NCBI GenBank assembly: GCA_041395665.1
Contig: JAWLAB010000002.1
Coordinates: 1-64,000, forward strand
Origin: Pseudomonadales bacterium
GTDB taxonomy: Bacteria; Pseudomonadota; Gammaproteobacteria; Pseudomonadales; UBA7239
Reading direction: 5' to 3'
Length of the DNA stretch: 64,000 nucleotides
Both the position numbers and the translations under genes were made by a program. The notes beneath the pieces are model-generated. The model made no database searches. It was not told the DNA's origin and saw nothing but the letters and a program-made list of their open reading frames with translations. Every line of letters begins with the position of its first letter. Positions within the stretch are counted from its first letter, which is position 1. This document shows, one piece after another, positions 1 to 9,007 of the stretch.

Positions 1-404
1 TGGTGAACTTGCGCCCCGATGACTATCAGCACGAATACAGCCAGAAAGAAAAACTGTACGAAACCGATCCTGATTTTTGTTGCTCGATCAACAAGGTTTC
101 ACCATTGGATAACATCAAAGGTAATTACGATGTGTGGGTATCCAATTTGATGGGCTGGCAAACCGATTTTCGTGCGGATTTGCACATCTTCGAAGAGAGC
201 CACAACATCATCAAATTCAATCCGATGATTGATGTCACGCGTGCAGAATTAGATGCGTATATCGCCGAACACCAGTTGCCGGTACACCCTTTGGTTGCTC
301 AGGGCTATGCTTCGATTGGCTGCTCGCATTGCACGCAGCCCGGTGAAGGTAGAAAAGGTCGTTGGGCGGGCAAAGCCAAAACTGAGTGCGGTTTACACCT
401 CTAA
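1..404 (+). CDS. cysH: Assimilatory APS/PAPS reductase, C-terminal part (5' end outside window)
   Basis: Reduces activated sulfate (adenylyl sulfate or its 3'-phospho form) to sulfite in cysteine biosynthesis, using thioredoxin, in the cytoplasm. About 133 C-terminal residues are visible, in frame from base 3; the first in-frame GTG is probably internal, because the family is about 240-270 residues. The terminal ECGLHL motif carries the catalytic cysteine. A CC pair (DFCC) and a later CSHC pair match the CC...CxxC ligands of the [4Fe-4S] cluster of APS-type reductases, so APS rather than PAPS is the likelier substrate. It ends 15 bases before the convergent miaB. Sure of the family; substrate preference is inferred from the cluster cysteines. 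Confidence 0.9.
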   Translation, partial: VNLRPDDYQHEYSQKEKLYETDPDFCCSINKVSPLDNIKGNYDVWVSNLMGWQTDFRADLHIFEESHNIIKFNPMIDVTRAELDAYIAEHQLPVHPLVAQGYASIGCSHCTQPGEGRKGRWAGKAKTECGLHL

Positions 405-419
405 CCACACTTTCAACAA

Positions 420-1754
420 CTAGCGCGCCAACTCTCCACGCATAGAATTAACGAGCGATTCAGTAATCACCACATCGACAAATTGACCGATCAACGCGGT
501 ATCTGTCGAACTAAAATTTACCACGCGATTATTTTCTGTGCGACCTTGCAACTGCCCCGGATCTTTTTTCGAGAAACCGCTGACTAAAATGCGCTGCGTG
601 GTACCAACCATCTGACGACCAATCATCTGCGCATTGTTGGTAATGCGCTGCTGCAAAATCGCCAAGCGCTCTTTTTTTACAGTCTCTGGCGTGTCATCCG
701 GCAAATTCGCCGCCGGTGTGCCAGGGCGTGCGCTGTAAACAAAACTGTACGAAGTATCAAAACCCACATCGTCAATCAGCTTCATGGTTTTGGCAAAATC
801 ATCTTCCGTTTCGCCAGGAAAACCGACAATAAAATCGGATGAAATGCTGATGTCTGGGCGAATTTGACGCAGGCGACGAATTTTTGATTTGTATTCAATG
901 GCTGTGTGACCACGCTTCATCGCCGCAAGAATACGATCAGAACCGTGTTGCACCGGCAAATGCAAATGACTGACTAATTCTGGAATTTCTGCGTAGGCAT
1001 CAATCAAGCTATCAGTGAATTCAACGGGATGCGAAGTGGTGTAGCGAATGCGATCAATGCCTTCAATCGCCGCCACACAAAACAATAGATCAGCAAAATC
1101 TGCAGCACTGCCATCGGGCTTGTTGCCGCGCCACGCGTTGACATTTTGCCCTAACAAATTCACTTCGCGCACGCCTTGTGCTGCCAAGTGTGCAATCTCC
1201 ACCAACACATCGGTTAATGGACGACTGACTTCTTCGCCGCGCGTGTAAGGCACAACGCAAAAAGTGCAATATTTGTTGCAACCTTCCATGATGGAAACAA
1301 ACGCAGAAACACCGTCGGCTTCTGGCAACGGCAGGCGATCAAATTTTTCAATTTCAGGAAAACTGATATCGACAACGGTGGTTTTTGCATCCGCGTATGA
1401 GCGGCGCTGATCAATCATTTCCGGTAAACGATGCAGTGTTTGTGGGCCAAACACTAAATCAACAAACGGTGCGCGTTTGGCGATGCCTTCACCCTCTTGG
1501 CTCGCCACACAACCGCCGACGCCAATAATCAATTCGGGACGATCTTTTTTCAGATTTTTCCAACGCCCCAACTGATGAAACACTTTCTCCTGTGCTTTCT
1601 CACGAATGGAACAGGTGTTGAGCAAGATGACATCAGCTTGCGCCGGATCATCGGTCAACTGCAAGTCATGGCTATCCGACAACAGCTGCCCCATACGCGT
1701 GGAATCGTACTCGTTCATTTGGCAACCGTGGGTTTCGATATACAGCTTGCTCAT
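420..1754 (-). CDS. miaB: tRNA-2-methylthio-N6-dimethylallyladenosine synthase MiaB
   Basis: Radical-SAM methylthiotransferase that adds the 2-methylthio group to i6A37 of tRNAs reading UNN codons. The order is the family order: N-terminal UPF0004 domain starting MSKLYIETHGCQMNEYDS with cluster cysteines (THGC, LLNTCSIR, GVGGC), a radical-SAM core with CNKYCTFC, and a C-terminal TRAM domain. I start it at the ATG at 1754, where the conserved N-terminus begins. The open frame runs 34 codons further up, but that extension is not family-like and would overlap the promoter region of the divergent gene. At 444 residues the length is normal. It is divergent from the DUF1820 gene. Confidence 0.95.
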   Translation of the reverse strand: MSKLYIETHGCQMNEYDSTRMGQLLSDSHDLQLTDDPAQADVILLNTCSIREKAQEKVFHQLGRWKNLKKDRPELIIGVGGCVASQEGEGIAKRAPFVDLVFGPQTLHRLPEMIDQRRSYADAKTTVVDISFPEIEKFDRLPLPEADGVSAFVSIMEGCNKYCTFCVVPYTRGEEVSRPLTDVLVEIAHLAAQGVREVNLLGQNVNAWRGNKPDGSAADFADLLFCVAAIEGIDRIRYTTSHPVEFTDSLIDAYAEIPELVSHLHLPVQHGSDRILAAMKRGHTAIEYKSKIRRLRQIRPDISISSDFIVGFPGETEDDFAKTMKLIDDVGFDTSYSFVYSARPGTPAANLPDDTPETVKKERLAILQQRITNNAQMIGRQMVGTTQRILVSGFSKKDPGQLQGRTENNRVVNFSSTDTALIGQFVDVVITESLVNSMRGELAR

Positions 1755-1848
1755 AGCGTCTTTTCTAGGGTGTTTCGGGGGTTCGGCATTATACAGGCTG
1801 CCTCGCTCTGGTATCCTGTCGCACCCTCGCAAGACCTCGGCAAGCATC

Positions 1849-2196
1849 ATGGCCAAGCAAGCTCTCTATAAAGTCGTTTTCGTCAATCAAAGTCAGGTGT
1901 TTGAGCTGTACGCTCGCCAGATTTTCCAGAGCGATCTCTACGGCTTCATCGAAATTGAAGATTATGTTTTCGGCGAAAAGTCGGCGATGATCGTCGATCC
2001 TGCGGAAGAAAAGCTGAAAAATGAGTTCAACGGTGTAAAACGCAGCTTTATTCCCCTGCACGCCATCGTGCGCATCGACGAGGTGGAAAAAGAAGGCCCC
2101 GTGCGTATGACAGAAGTGAAGCCTGGCTCCAATGTCACGCATTTTCCGTTTACGCCACGCCCCCTGCCTGGGCTGATGCCAGACTCCGACGAGTAA
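1849..2196 (+). CDS. DUF1820 family protein
   Basis: Small (115 residues) cytoplasmic protein of a conserved gammaproteobacterial family without a firm function. The N-terminus MAKQALYKVVFVNQSQVFEL, followed by an acidic-aromatic stretch (YGFIEIEDYVFGE) and SFIPLHAIVRIDEVE, is characteristic as I remember the family. The start is the ATG at 1849; the longer open frame upstream runs antisense through miaB and is not used. There is no signal peptide or membrane segment. It reads toward mreC with little space between, so it may share a transcript with mreCD. Family recognition is from memory of Pseudomonas homologues. Confidence 0.8.
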   Translation: MAKQALYKVVFVNQSQVFELYARQIFQSDLYGFIEIEDYVFGEKSAMIVDPAEEKLKNEFNGVKRSFIPLHAIVRIDEVEKEGPVRMTEVKPGSNVTHFPFTPRPLPGLMPDSDE

Positions 2197-2251
2197 GGGG
2201 CGCGTTATCAAACGGATTTTCTCCAGCCGACGCTCAATCACTGCTCGCTTC

Positions 2252-3094
2252 TTGCCACCTATTGTGGTGGCACTGGCGCTGCTCGGTGTGGGTTATTTTC
2301 GCCCAGAAGCCTTGGTTGGCATGCGCTCGCTGCTGTCTGACCATGTGGCGCGCCCGCTGTACTGGCTCACCAACTTTCCCTCGCAAGCGCTACATTGGTT
2401 CGATGACACTTTCAGCAGCCGTGTGCAGCTAGAAGAACGCAATCGCGCCCTTGAGCACGAGAACCTCATCCTGCAGCGCAATGTACTGCGTATGGCAGCA
2501 CTACAAGCCGACAATGCACGCCTCAAAGAATTGCTGAACTCCACCGAGATGCTGGATGACTCTGCGCTGGTCTCTGGCTTGCTGGGCGTGTCGTCGGATC
2601 CGCGCCGAATGGAAATGGTAGTCAATCGGGGCAAAGCCGATGGCGTGTTTGAAGGGCAGCCCGCGCTGGATGCACACGGCTTGGTTGGCATCGTGACCGA
2701 GTTTTCCGAGCACACTGCTCATATTTTGCTGATCACCGACACCAGTAACGCCGTGCCGATACAGGTCAACCGCAACGGCGTACGCGGCATTGCCGAAGGC
2801 AGCGGGCGGCTCGATGAGCTGTACATCCGCAATCTGGTACCTACCACCGATATCAAGCAGGGCGATTTGATTGTCAGCTCGGGGTTGGGTGGACGCTACC
2901 CGCCGGCCTATCCCGTTGGTGAAGTGACGCGTATTGAGTACGACGATGCTGCTTCATTCCTGCGCGTAGTCGTAAAGCCTTTAGCGCAGTTGGACCGCTT
3001 GCAGCAATTGCTGCTGGTCTATCGCCCCGAAGCCAAAATTACGCCGCCTGCAGCCAGCAGCACGAGCGCAGAAGCCAATGCTGCTCAACCCTGA
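2252..3094 (+). CDS. mreC: Rod shape-determining protein MreC
   Basis: Bitopic inner-membrane protein of the elongasome that links cytoplasmic MreB to periplasmic PBP2 and RodA. A single membrane helix lies at the N-terminus (PPIVVALALLGVGYF), followed by a coiled coil (LEERNRALEHENLILQRN) and the paired beta domains with GQPALDAHGLVGIV and VSSGLGGRYPPAYPVG. The start is unclear. The first usual start is a TTG at 2252, but the family-typical N-terminus (compare E. coli MKPIFSRGPSLQIRL) begins in frame at an ATC codon at 2207 (reading IKRIFSSRRSITARF), preceded by AAGGGG. Overlaps mreD by 17 bases. mreB, its usual upstream partner, is not adjacent. Confidence 0.9.
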   Translation: MPPIVVALALLGVGYFRPEALVGMRSLLSDHVARPLYWLTNFPSQALHWFDDTFSSRVQLEERNRALEHENLILQRNVLRMAALQADNARLKELLNSTEMLDDSALVSGLLGVSSDPRRMEMVVNRGKADGVFEGQPALDAHGLVGIVTEFSEHTAHILLITDTSNAVPIQVNRNGVRGIAEGSGRLDELYIRNLVPTTDIKQGDLIVSSGLGGRYPPAYPVGEVTRIEYDDAASFLRVVVKPLAQLDRLQQLLLVYRPEAKITPPAASSTSAEANAAQP

Positions 3095-3575
3095 TCGCTA
3101 CTGGTGGCTAGTTCCCACCAGCTTTATTTTTGCGTTTCTCTGGCAGTTTTGGCCGTTACCGCCTTCAGTGAGGGAGCTTGCTCCCGATGCCATTGTTGCC
3201 GTCACCCTGTATTGGATGATGCAGAGGCCGCCGCGCATGAGCAGTGGCTGGGCGCTCATCATAGGGCTACTGCGTGACGGCATCGCAGGTACCGCTTTGG
3301 GTACGCACGGGCTAGCTTTAGTGCTGACAGCTTATCTCACGCAATTACTGGCCGAACGCTTGCGATCGTTTGCCTTATGGCAGCAAGCGCTCGCTGTTGG
3401 CGCACTGTGCACGCTATACCAAATCATCGGCAATTTGATTGAACTGCTGCGCCATGCGGAAACTTCATTGCTACTGCCGGCTCCCATCATTGCCACCACG
3501 GTATGCTGGCCTATTTGTTTTCTGGCGCTCAACTTGTTAGAACACGGCTACTCGCGCCGTCCGCATCGAGCCTAA
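3078..3575 (+). CDS. mreD: Rod shape-determining protein MreD
   Basis: Polytopic inner-membrane protein of the rod complex, needed with MreC for lateral wall growth. The 165 residues are almost entirely hydrophobic, with about five helices. Family features include the N-terminal aromatic segment, the central LRDGIAGTALGTHGLALVLTAYL stretch (here split: LRDGIAGTALGTHG then LALVLTAYL) and a short basic C-terminus. It overlaps mreC and is followed 40 bases later by rng. In most gammaproteobacteria maf lies between mreD and rng; there is no room for it here. Confidence 0.9.
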   Translation: MLLNPDRYWWLVPTSFIFAFLWQFWPLPPSVRELAPDAIVAVTLYWMMQRPPRMSSGWALIIGLLRDGIAGTALGTHGLALVLTAYLTQLLAERLRSFALWQQALAVGALCTLYQIIGNLIELLRHAETSLLLPAPIIATTVCWPICFLALNLLEHGYSRRPHRA

Positions 3576-3615
3576 TCACAGCTATAGTGCAGCTAATTCC
3601 TAACTGACAAAAATC

Positions 3616-5094
3616 ATGAGCGAAGAAATTCTGATCAATGTTGCACCGATGGAAACACGCGTCGCCGTTGTTGATAACGGCGTACTGCAGGAGGTGTACA
3701 TCGAGCGCGCAGAAAAACGCGGTTTGGTGGGCAATATTTACAAAGGCAAAGTCGTGCGTGTGATGCCCGGCATGCAAGCGGCGTTTGTTGATATCGGACT
3801 TGATCGCGCAGCATTTATTCACGCTGCCGACATTGTGACACTCGATGAAAACGGCATGGAACATCGCAAAGTCACGGTGCCAGACATTCGCACACTGGTG
3901 CACGAAGGCAAAAACTTAATTGTACAAGTCATCAAAGAACCGATCGGCTCTAAAGGTGCGCGCCTTACAACACACCTCTCGGTATCATCGCGCTTTTTGG
4001 TGTACATGCCTTACACCACGCACATCGGCATCTCCCAAAAAATTGAAAACGAAGAAGAACGCGAACGCTTACTTCGCATCGTTGAATCCTGCTTACCCAC
4101 CGACAACAGCGATAGTGTTGGCGGTTTTATTGTACGAACAGTCGCTGAAAATGCTTTAGCCGAAGAAATACAAACGGACGCTTTGTTTTTGCAAAAACTA
4201 TGGAATGAATTAAAACCTGTATTAGGCTCTTTTTCTGTGCCCAATGTGGTGTACAACGATTTGCCGCTTTTTCTGCGCACCATGCGCGATGCGGTAAAAC
4301 CCGGCGTAGAAAAAGTGCGCATAGATTCTCGTGAAGAGTACGAGCGGTTAGTACGCTTTGCTGCCGACTACGAGCCGGGCGCGCGCAGCATGATCGAGCA
4401 CTACGATGGCGAGCGCCCTATTTTTGATCTCTACAGCGTAGAGGAGGAAATTCAAAAAGCCTTGGAGCGGCGCGTCAACTTAAAATCCGGCGGCTATTTG
4501 ATCATCGATCAAACCGAGGCGATGACGACGATTGATGTCAATACCGGCGCATTTCTCGGCCATCACAATCAAGAAGAGACGCTATTCAAAACCAATTTAG
4601 AAGCAGCGACTGCACTGGCGCGCCAACTGCGTTTGCGCAATTTAGGCGGCATCATCATTGTTGATTTTATCGACATGCAAGATGCCGAACACCAAAGACA
4701 GGTACTGCGCGCACTAGAAAAAGCCATCGAGAAAGATCCCGCCAAAATCTCACTGACCGGTATTTCAGAATTAGGTTTAGTGCAAATTACGCGCAAACGC
4801 ACACGCGAAAGTTTGAGCCGCACTCTGTGCGAAAGCTGCCCTGTCTGCCAAGGGCGCGGCATTTTGAAATCGGCTGAATCGGTGTGTTATGAAATCATGC
4901 GTGAAATTTTGCGTGGCGCACGCACTTACGATAGCAAACAGCTTTTGGTTCTCGCCTCACAGGAAGTGATTGATCGTTTACTTGATGAAGACTCCGCCAG
5001 CATGGCTGACATTGAAGACCTCACCAAAAAATCGATTCGCTTTCGCGTTGAATCTGCATACAACCGTGAACAATATGACATCGTTCCGCTGTAA
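3616..5094 (+). CDS. rng: Ribonuclease G
   Basis: Endoribonuclease of the RNase E/G family that matures the 5' end of 16S rRNA and turns over some mRNAs. The order is an N-terminal S1-type RNA-binding domain (GNIYKGKVVRVMPGMQAAFV), a 5'-sensor region, a DNase I-like catalytic core with the metal-binding aspartates (MTTIDVNTGAF; IIIVDFIDM) and the zinc-link cysteines CPVC near residue 408. At 492 residues it is the short RNase G form without the long RNase E scaffold tail. It follows mreD and precedes yhdP, the usual gammaproteobacterial order apart from the missing maf. Confidence 0.95.
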   Translation: MSEEILINVAPMETRVAVVDNGVLQEVYIERAEKRGLVGNIYKGKVVRVMPGMQAAFVDIGLDRAAFIHAADIVTLDENGMEHRKVTVPDIRTLVHEGKNLIVQVIKEPIGSKGARLTTHLSVSSRFLVYMPYTTHIGISQKIENEEERERLLRIVESCLPTDNSDSVGGFIVRTVAENALAEEIQTDALFLQKLWNELKPVLGSFSVPNVVYNDLPLFLRTMRDAVKPGVEKVRIDSREEYERLVRFAADYEPGARSMIEHYDGERPIFDLYSVEEEIQKALERRVNLKSGGYLIIDQTEAMTTIDVNTGAFLGHHNQEETLFKTNLEAATALARQLRLRNLGGIIIVDFIDMQDAEHQRQVLRALEKAIEKDPAKISLTGISELGLVQITRKRTRESLSRTLCESCPVCQGRGILKSAESVCYEIMREILRGARTYDSKQLLVLASQEVIDRLLDEDSASMADIEDLTKKSIRFRVESAYNREQYDIVPL

Positions 5095-5127
5095 CACTCT
5101 CACTCTGCTCGCGACCGAGTAAAGCAA

Positions 5128-8100
5128 ATGGCGCGGCGGATAGCATTGAAATTGCTCAATGGGCTTTGGTACAGCATTGCTCTTGGCATTATTGTCGCCG
5201 CCTCACTGATTATTATTGGGCGCGAAGCCCTGCCGCGCACTGATCTCGCTGACAAGCAATTTCTGCAATACATCAATCAGCACACAGGCGCACAAATTGA
5301 TGCGGCACAACTACAAGTTAAATGGGTTTCTATTTATCCCGAGGTGAGTGCCGAACGCTTCACCATTGACACAGCAGATGCACATGTAGAACTGCACAAA
5401 GTTTTCTTCACCATCAACCTACTCCAAAGTCTATTACAGCGCACGCCGGTAATGGATAGCTTAAAACTGCAACAAGCTGATATTCGTTATACCTTGCCAG
5501 AAAACAGCAGCACCACCCCACCCGATTTAGAACGCGATTGGCGTTTCATCAACCGCCTCTTTAATAATGACACCCAAATAAAAAATATCGCCATCACTCT
5601 GCAGCGACAAGGCTGGCAAAAAACAGTAAAGCTTGATAATTTTCGTGTTGAGCAGGGCATGATCAATAAGAAATTCTTTTTGCGCCTGCAAGGAAACAAC
5701 GCACAAAGTTTATCTGCCGTCGGTCGTTTCTCTGGCGATTCTCTGCGCGAAAGCCAAGGCCTGCTTTACATAAAAACGGACAATTTAGCACTCAATGATT
5801 GGATACCCACACTGGCACAAAACAGCACCGCCAGTGGTGAAGCGTGGCTGAAATGGGATGGCATGCAACAAACAGACTTCACTGCAAAACTTAAATTACT
5901 CTCGCCATCGAATAGTAAAACCATTGGCGATATCACCATCCCACCAGAAATCAACAGCACACTCAGTGGCCAGTGGCGCAAACACGGCGACAGCTATATC
6001 GATATTCAATCACTATCGCTGGCCGACGACACATTACTCTCTACAGTTCGCCTTCTTTTCAACAACAACCATTTGCAAAAATGGCGAATACAAACGCCTG
6101 CGCTATCACTGGATAGCACTGTAAAACTATTGCCTTTTTTACCCGAAGGCGAACTCAAGGAGCTATTTTCTTCACTGCATCTCAATGGATATTTACGCAA
6201 TCTTGATATCGCATGGGACAACAGCAAACCCTTGACTGAGCGTATGAAGTTGCAAGCCAACGCCGACAACATCAGCAGCGGCCCATGGTCTGGCGTGCCG
6301 GCATTTACCGGTGTTAGCGGTTATCTACAAAGTGGTATCGGCTACGGCTTTATTGATCTGGATAGCAATAACGGCTTTTCGATGCTCTACCCTGATGTGT
6401 ATCACCAACCGATTGTGTTTCAGCGTGCAGCAGGGCGCGTGCAGTGGCATTGGCAGCCTGAAGAAAAAACTGTTTTAGTGGGTAGTGATTACGCCAGTTT
6501 ATCCGGCGACCCCGGTGAAGCACGCGGCAATTTTTGGCTGCATTTACCACTTCACGGCGCGGATTTTCACAGCGAATTGTATTTATCGATTGGCTTGCGC
6601 AACAGCAAAGCCAAATACCGCAATATGCTTATCCCTTACATTTTGCCAAAAGATTTATTGGCATGGTTAGACAGCAGTATCAAAGAGGCAGATTTATCCG
6701 ATGCCGGATTTTTATACCGCAGTGGTTTAAGTCACGGTGAAACCAAAGAAGGCGCGGTGCAGTTTTACGGCAATATTCAAAAAGGCGAATTGGAGTTTCA
6801 TCCTGAATGGCCGCCACTGAAAAACATTGACGCGCATATTTTGGTAGACAACCACAACGCTGAAATTCGCGCACAACACGCCACGCTGTACAACACCGTG
6901 ATTGATGCCGCACAAATTACCGTACAAGAGCAACATCCAGGCACGGTGCTCGGCATCAACGGTCGTGCACACGGCTCACCCGATGACGGTTTGCGTTTGT
7001 TGCGCGAATCACCTTTGCACCAAGCAGTCGGCAACGGTATGGATGCATGGAAAATTACGCAAGGCAACCTGAATACCGCTTTGCAATTACAAATCCCGCT
7101 CTCTGGCGCAACGCTGCCACAAACTGAGAATGTGCAATTGCAGCTCAGCAACACACAACTCGATATGCAGGATTTGCGTTTACCGTTTCGCGATGTCAAC
7201 AGCAATCTCAGTTACGACTCGACCAACGGCTTACAAGCCCCAGCCATCAAAGCCACGCTATTTAACAAAGTCGTTACTGCAACAATCGATAGCAAAAAAT
7301 CAACGCAAGGATCAACCATTCAAATTGCAGCCAATAGCAGCGCAAACATGAGCGATATCGCCGCGTGGGCAAATATCACTCCACTTAAAATGCTAACAGG
7401 TTCTGCCGATTATTCCATTGGCGTACAACTGGGGCCATTTAATCATCAGAAAAACTCTGAGCGCATCGGACAAGTACAAGTTAACAGCCAGCTCAAACAA
7501 ATCTCTGCTGTTTTGCCAGAGCCATTCACAAAAAATACCGGCGAAGCTGCTCCTTTTACTATGACGGTTGATTTACTAAGCAATAGCCGACAACGCTATC
7601 GCTTTAATTATGATCAACTCATTACTGGCACACTGACTGCACACGAAGGAAGCCTCACCGGCGGTGACATTCAATTGCTCGGAGACACCGCCAATACAAG
7701 CAACTTAAACGCCATTGAAAATAGTGGAGAGTTGCTTATTCACGGCAACTTATCCAATGCCGACATCCAACAGTGGATCGACATGGTGGCGAGTTACAAC
7801 AAGCTTATCGGCAGCCAATCCAACAACACAGGCAACACAATTTTCCCCTCTATTTCACTCACTGCCAACAATGCAACATGGAAAGACTTTGTATTTTCTT
7901 CGCTTGCCGTTAATGCCGATCACAACAACTCAGCATGGAACTTATCAATCAACACCAAAGAAGCACAGGGAAAAATTCTCTTTTACGATTCAGGGAAAAC
8001 ACCGGATGTTATTGTTGATACTTTAACGATCAATCGCAGTAAAACAAAAAATAACGACAGCAATTTAAACAAGGCAACACAAAATAATATCGACTTTTCT

Positions 8101-8997
8101 ACTATTCCAGCACTCAACATAAAAATTGATCATTTAATTGTTGATGCAATGGATATAGGTAGCATTAGTACAGCGTTGCGCAGCACACCAACTACGCTAC
8201 AACTCAACAACCTAAAGGTTGTTGGCAAAGGCTACTGGCTGCGTGATGGCAGCGGACTCAATGGCAGCACACTGCTGTGGCATCAAAAACCGGATGGCAG
8301 CACCAGCAGCGAATTTCACGGCTTGTTGCAAATGTCTGGCGAGCAGCCCGTGCTAGAACATTTAGGCATCGATCCTTTTATTATCGGCAAACGCGTCTCT
8401 ATCTTTGCTGATCTTTCTTGGCCTGGCGCACCACAAGATATCGATATCAACACAATGGCTGGCAGCGTTTATACAGAAGGGCGCGACGGAAAATATTTAC
8501 AAGCCAAACCCAATATTGCGCTGCACGCACTGAGCATCGTCAACATCACCACATGGTTGCGTCGCCTACAATTGGATTTTTCCGACCTAAGCAATGACGG
8601 CATCAGCTTTGATGAATACAAGGGGAAAATATTATTTGGCAAAGGTGAAATGCGCTTTGTTGAACCTCTGGAAATTGAAAGCCCATCCAGCACCTTCAAA
8701 CTCAGCGGAAAAGTATTGTTAGAAAGCAATGTATTGGATCTGCGTTTAATTGCGACACTCCCTGTTGGCAATAATGCCACTTGGATTGCCGCACTCGCCG
8801 GTGGCTTACCCGCTGCTGCTGGCGTATATGTCGCCAGCAAAATTTTTGACAAACAAATTAGTACGCTCAGCAGCCTCAGCTATCGCATCACAGGCCCGTC
8901 CAGCGAACCCAAAATAGAATTTGAGCGCATTGCGCCGCTGGAAGAAAAACCTAAAAACAAAAAGAAAGAAGAATCCGTTGTCAAAAAATTATTATAA
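5128..8997 (+). CDS. yhdP: YhdP family AsmA-like protein (TIGR02099)
   Basis: Very large (1289-residue) inner-membrane-anchored protein of the AsmA superfamily. In E. coli YhdP helps carry phospholipids to the outer membrane, with TamB and YdbH. There is one membrane helix near the N-terminus (about residues 9-29, ALGIIVAASLIIIG) followed by a long periplasmic beta-rich body. The C-terminus has a hydrophobic Gly/Ala stretch (AALAGGLPAAAGVYVASKIF) and a Lys/Glu-rich end. A gene for this protein directly after rng is the usual order. It ends 10 bases before the convergent hldE. Confidence 0.88.
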   Translation: MARRIALKLLNGLWYSIALGIIVAASLIIIGREALPRTDLADKQFLQYINQHTGAQIDAAQLQVKWVSIYPEVSAERFTIDTADAHVELHKVFFTINLLQSLLQRTPVMDSLKLQQADIRYTLPENSSTTPPDLERDWRFINRLFNNDTQIKNIAITLQRQGWQKTVKLDNFRVEQGMINKKFFLRLQGNNAQSLSAVGRFSGDSLRESQGLLYIKTDNLALNDWIPTLAQNSTASGEAWLKWDGMQQTDFTAKLKLLSPSNSKTIGDITIPPEINSTLSGQWRKHGDSYIDIQSLSLADDTLLSTVRLLFNNNHLQKWRIQTPALSLDSTVKLLPFLPEGELKELFSSLHLNGYLRNLDIAWDNSKPLTERMKLQANADNISSGPWSGVPAFTGVSGYLQSGIGYGFIDLDSNNGFSMLYPDVYHQPIVFQRAAGRVQWHWQPEEKTVLVGSDYASLSGDPGEARGNFWLHLPLHGADFHSELYLSIGLRNSKAKYRNMLIPYILPKDLLAWLDSSIKEADLSDAGFLYRSGLSHGETKEGAVQFYGNIQKGELEFHPEWPPLKNIDAHILVDNHNAEIRAQHATLYNTVIDAAQITVQEQHPGTVLGINGRAHGSPDDGLRLLRESPLHQAVGNGMDAWKITQGNLNTALQLQIPLSGATLPQTENVQLQLSNTQLDMQDLRLPFRDVNSNLSYDSTNGLQAPAIKATLFNKVVTATIDSKKSTQGSTIQIAANSSANMSDIAAWANITPLKMLTGSADYSIGVQLGPFNHQKNSERIGQVQVNSQLKQISAVLPEPFTKNTGEAAPFTMTVDLLSNSRQRYRFNYDQLITGTLTAHEGSLTGGDIQLLGDTANTSNLNAIENSGELLIHGNLSNADIQQWIDMVASYNKLIGSQSNNTGNTIFPSISLTANNATWKDFVFSSLAVNADHNNSAWNLSINTKEAQGKILFYDSGKTPDVIVDTLTINRSKTKNNDSNLNKATQNNIDFSTIPALNIKIDHLIVDAMDIGSISTALRSTPTTLQLNNLKVVGKGYWLRDGSGLNGSTLLWHQKPDGSTSSEFHGLLQMSGEQPVLEHLGIDPFIIGKRVSIFADLSWPGAPQDIDINTMAGSVYTEGRDGKYLQAKPNIALHALSIVNITTWLRRLQLDFSDLSNDGISFDEYKGKILFGKGEMRFVEPLEIESPSSTFKLSGKVLLESNVLDLRLIATLPVGNNATWIAALAGGLPAAAGVYVASKIFDKQISTLSSLSYRITGPSSEPKIEFERIAPLEEKPKNKKKEESVVKKLL

Positions 8998-9007
8998 TAA
9001 AAAATGA

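Noticed and set aside
1090..2241. Several overlapping frames antisense to miaB and the DUF1820 gene
   Set aside because: They lack family motifs and lie wholly inside well-supported genes.
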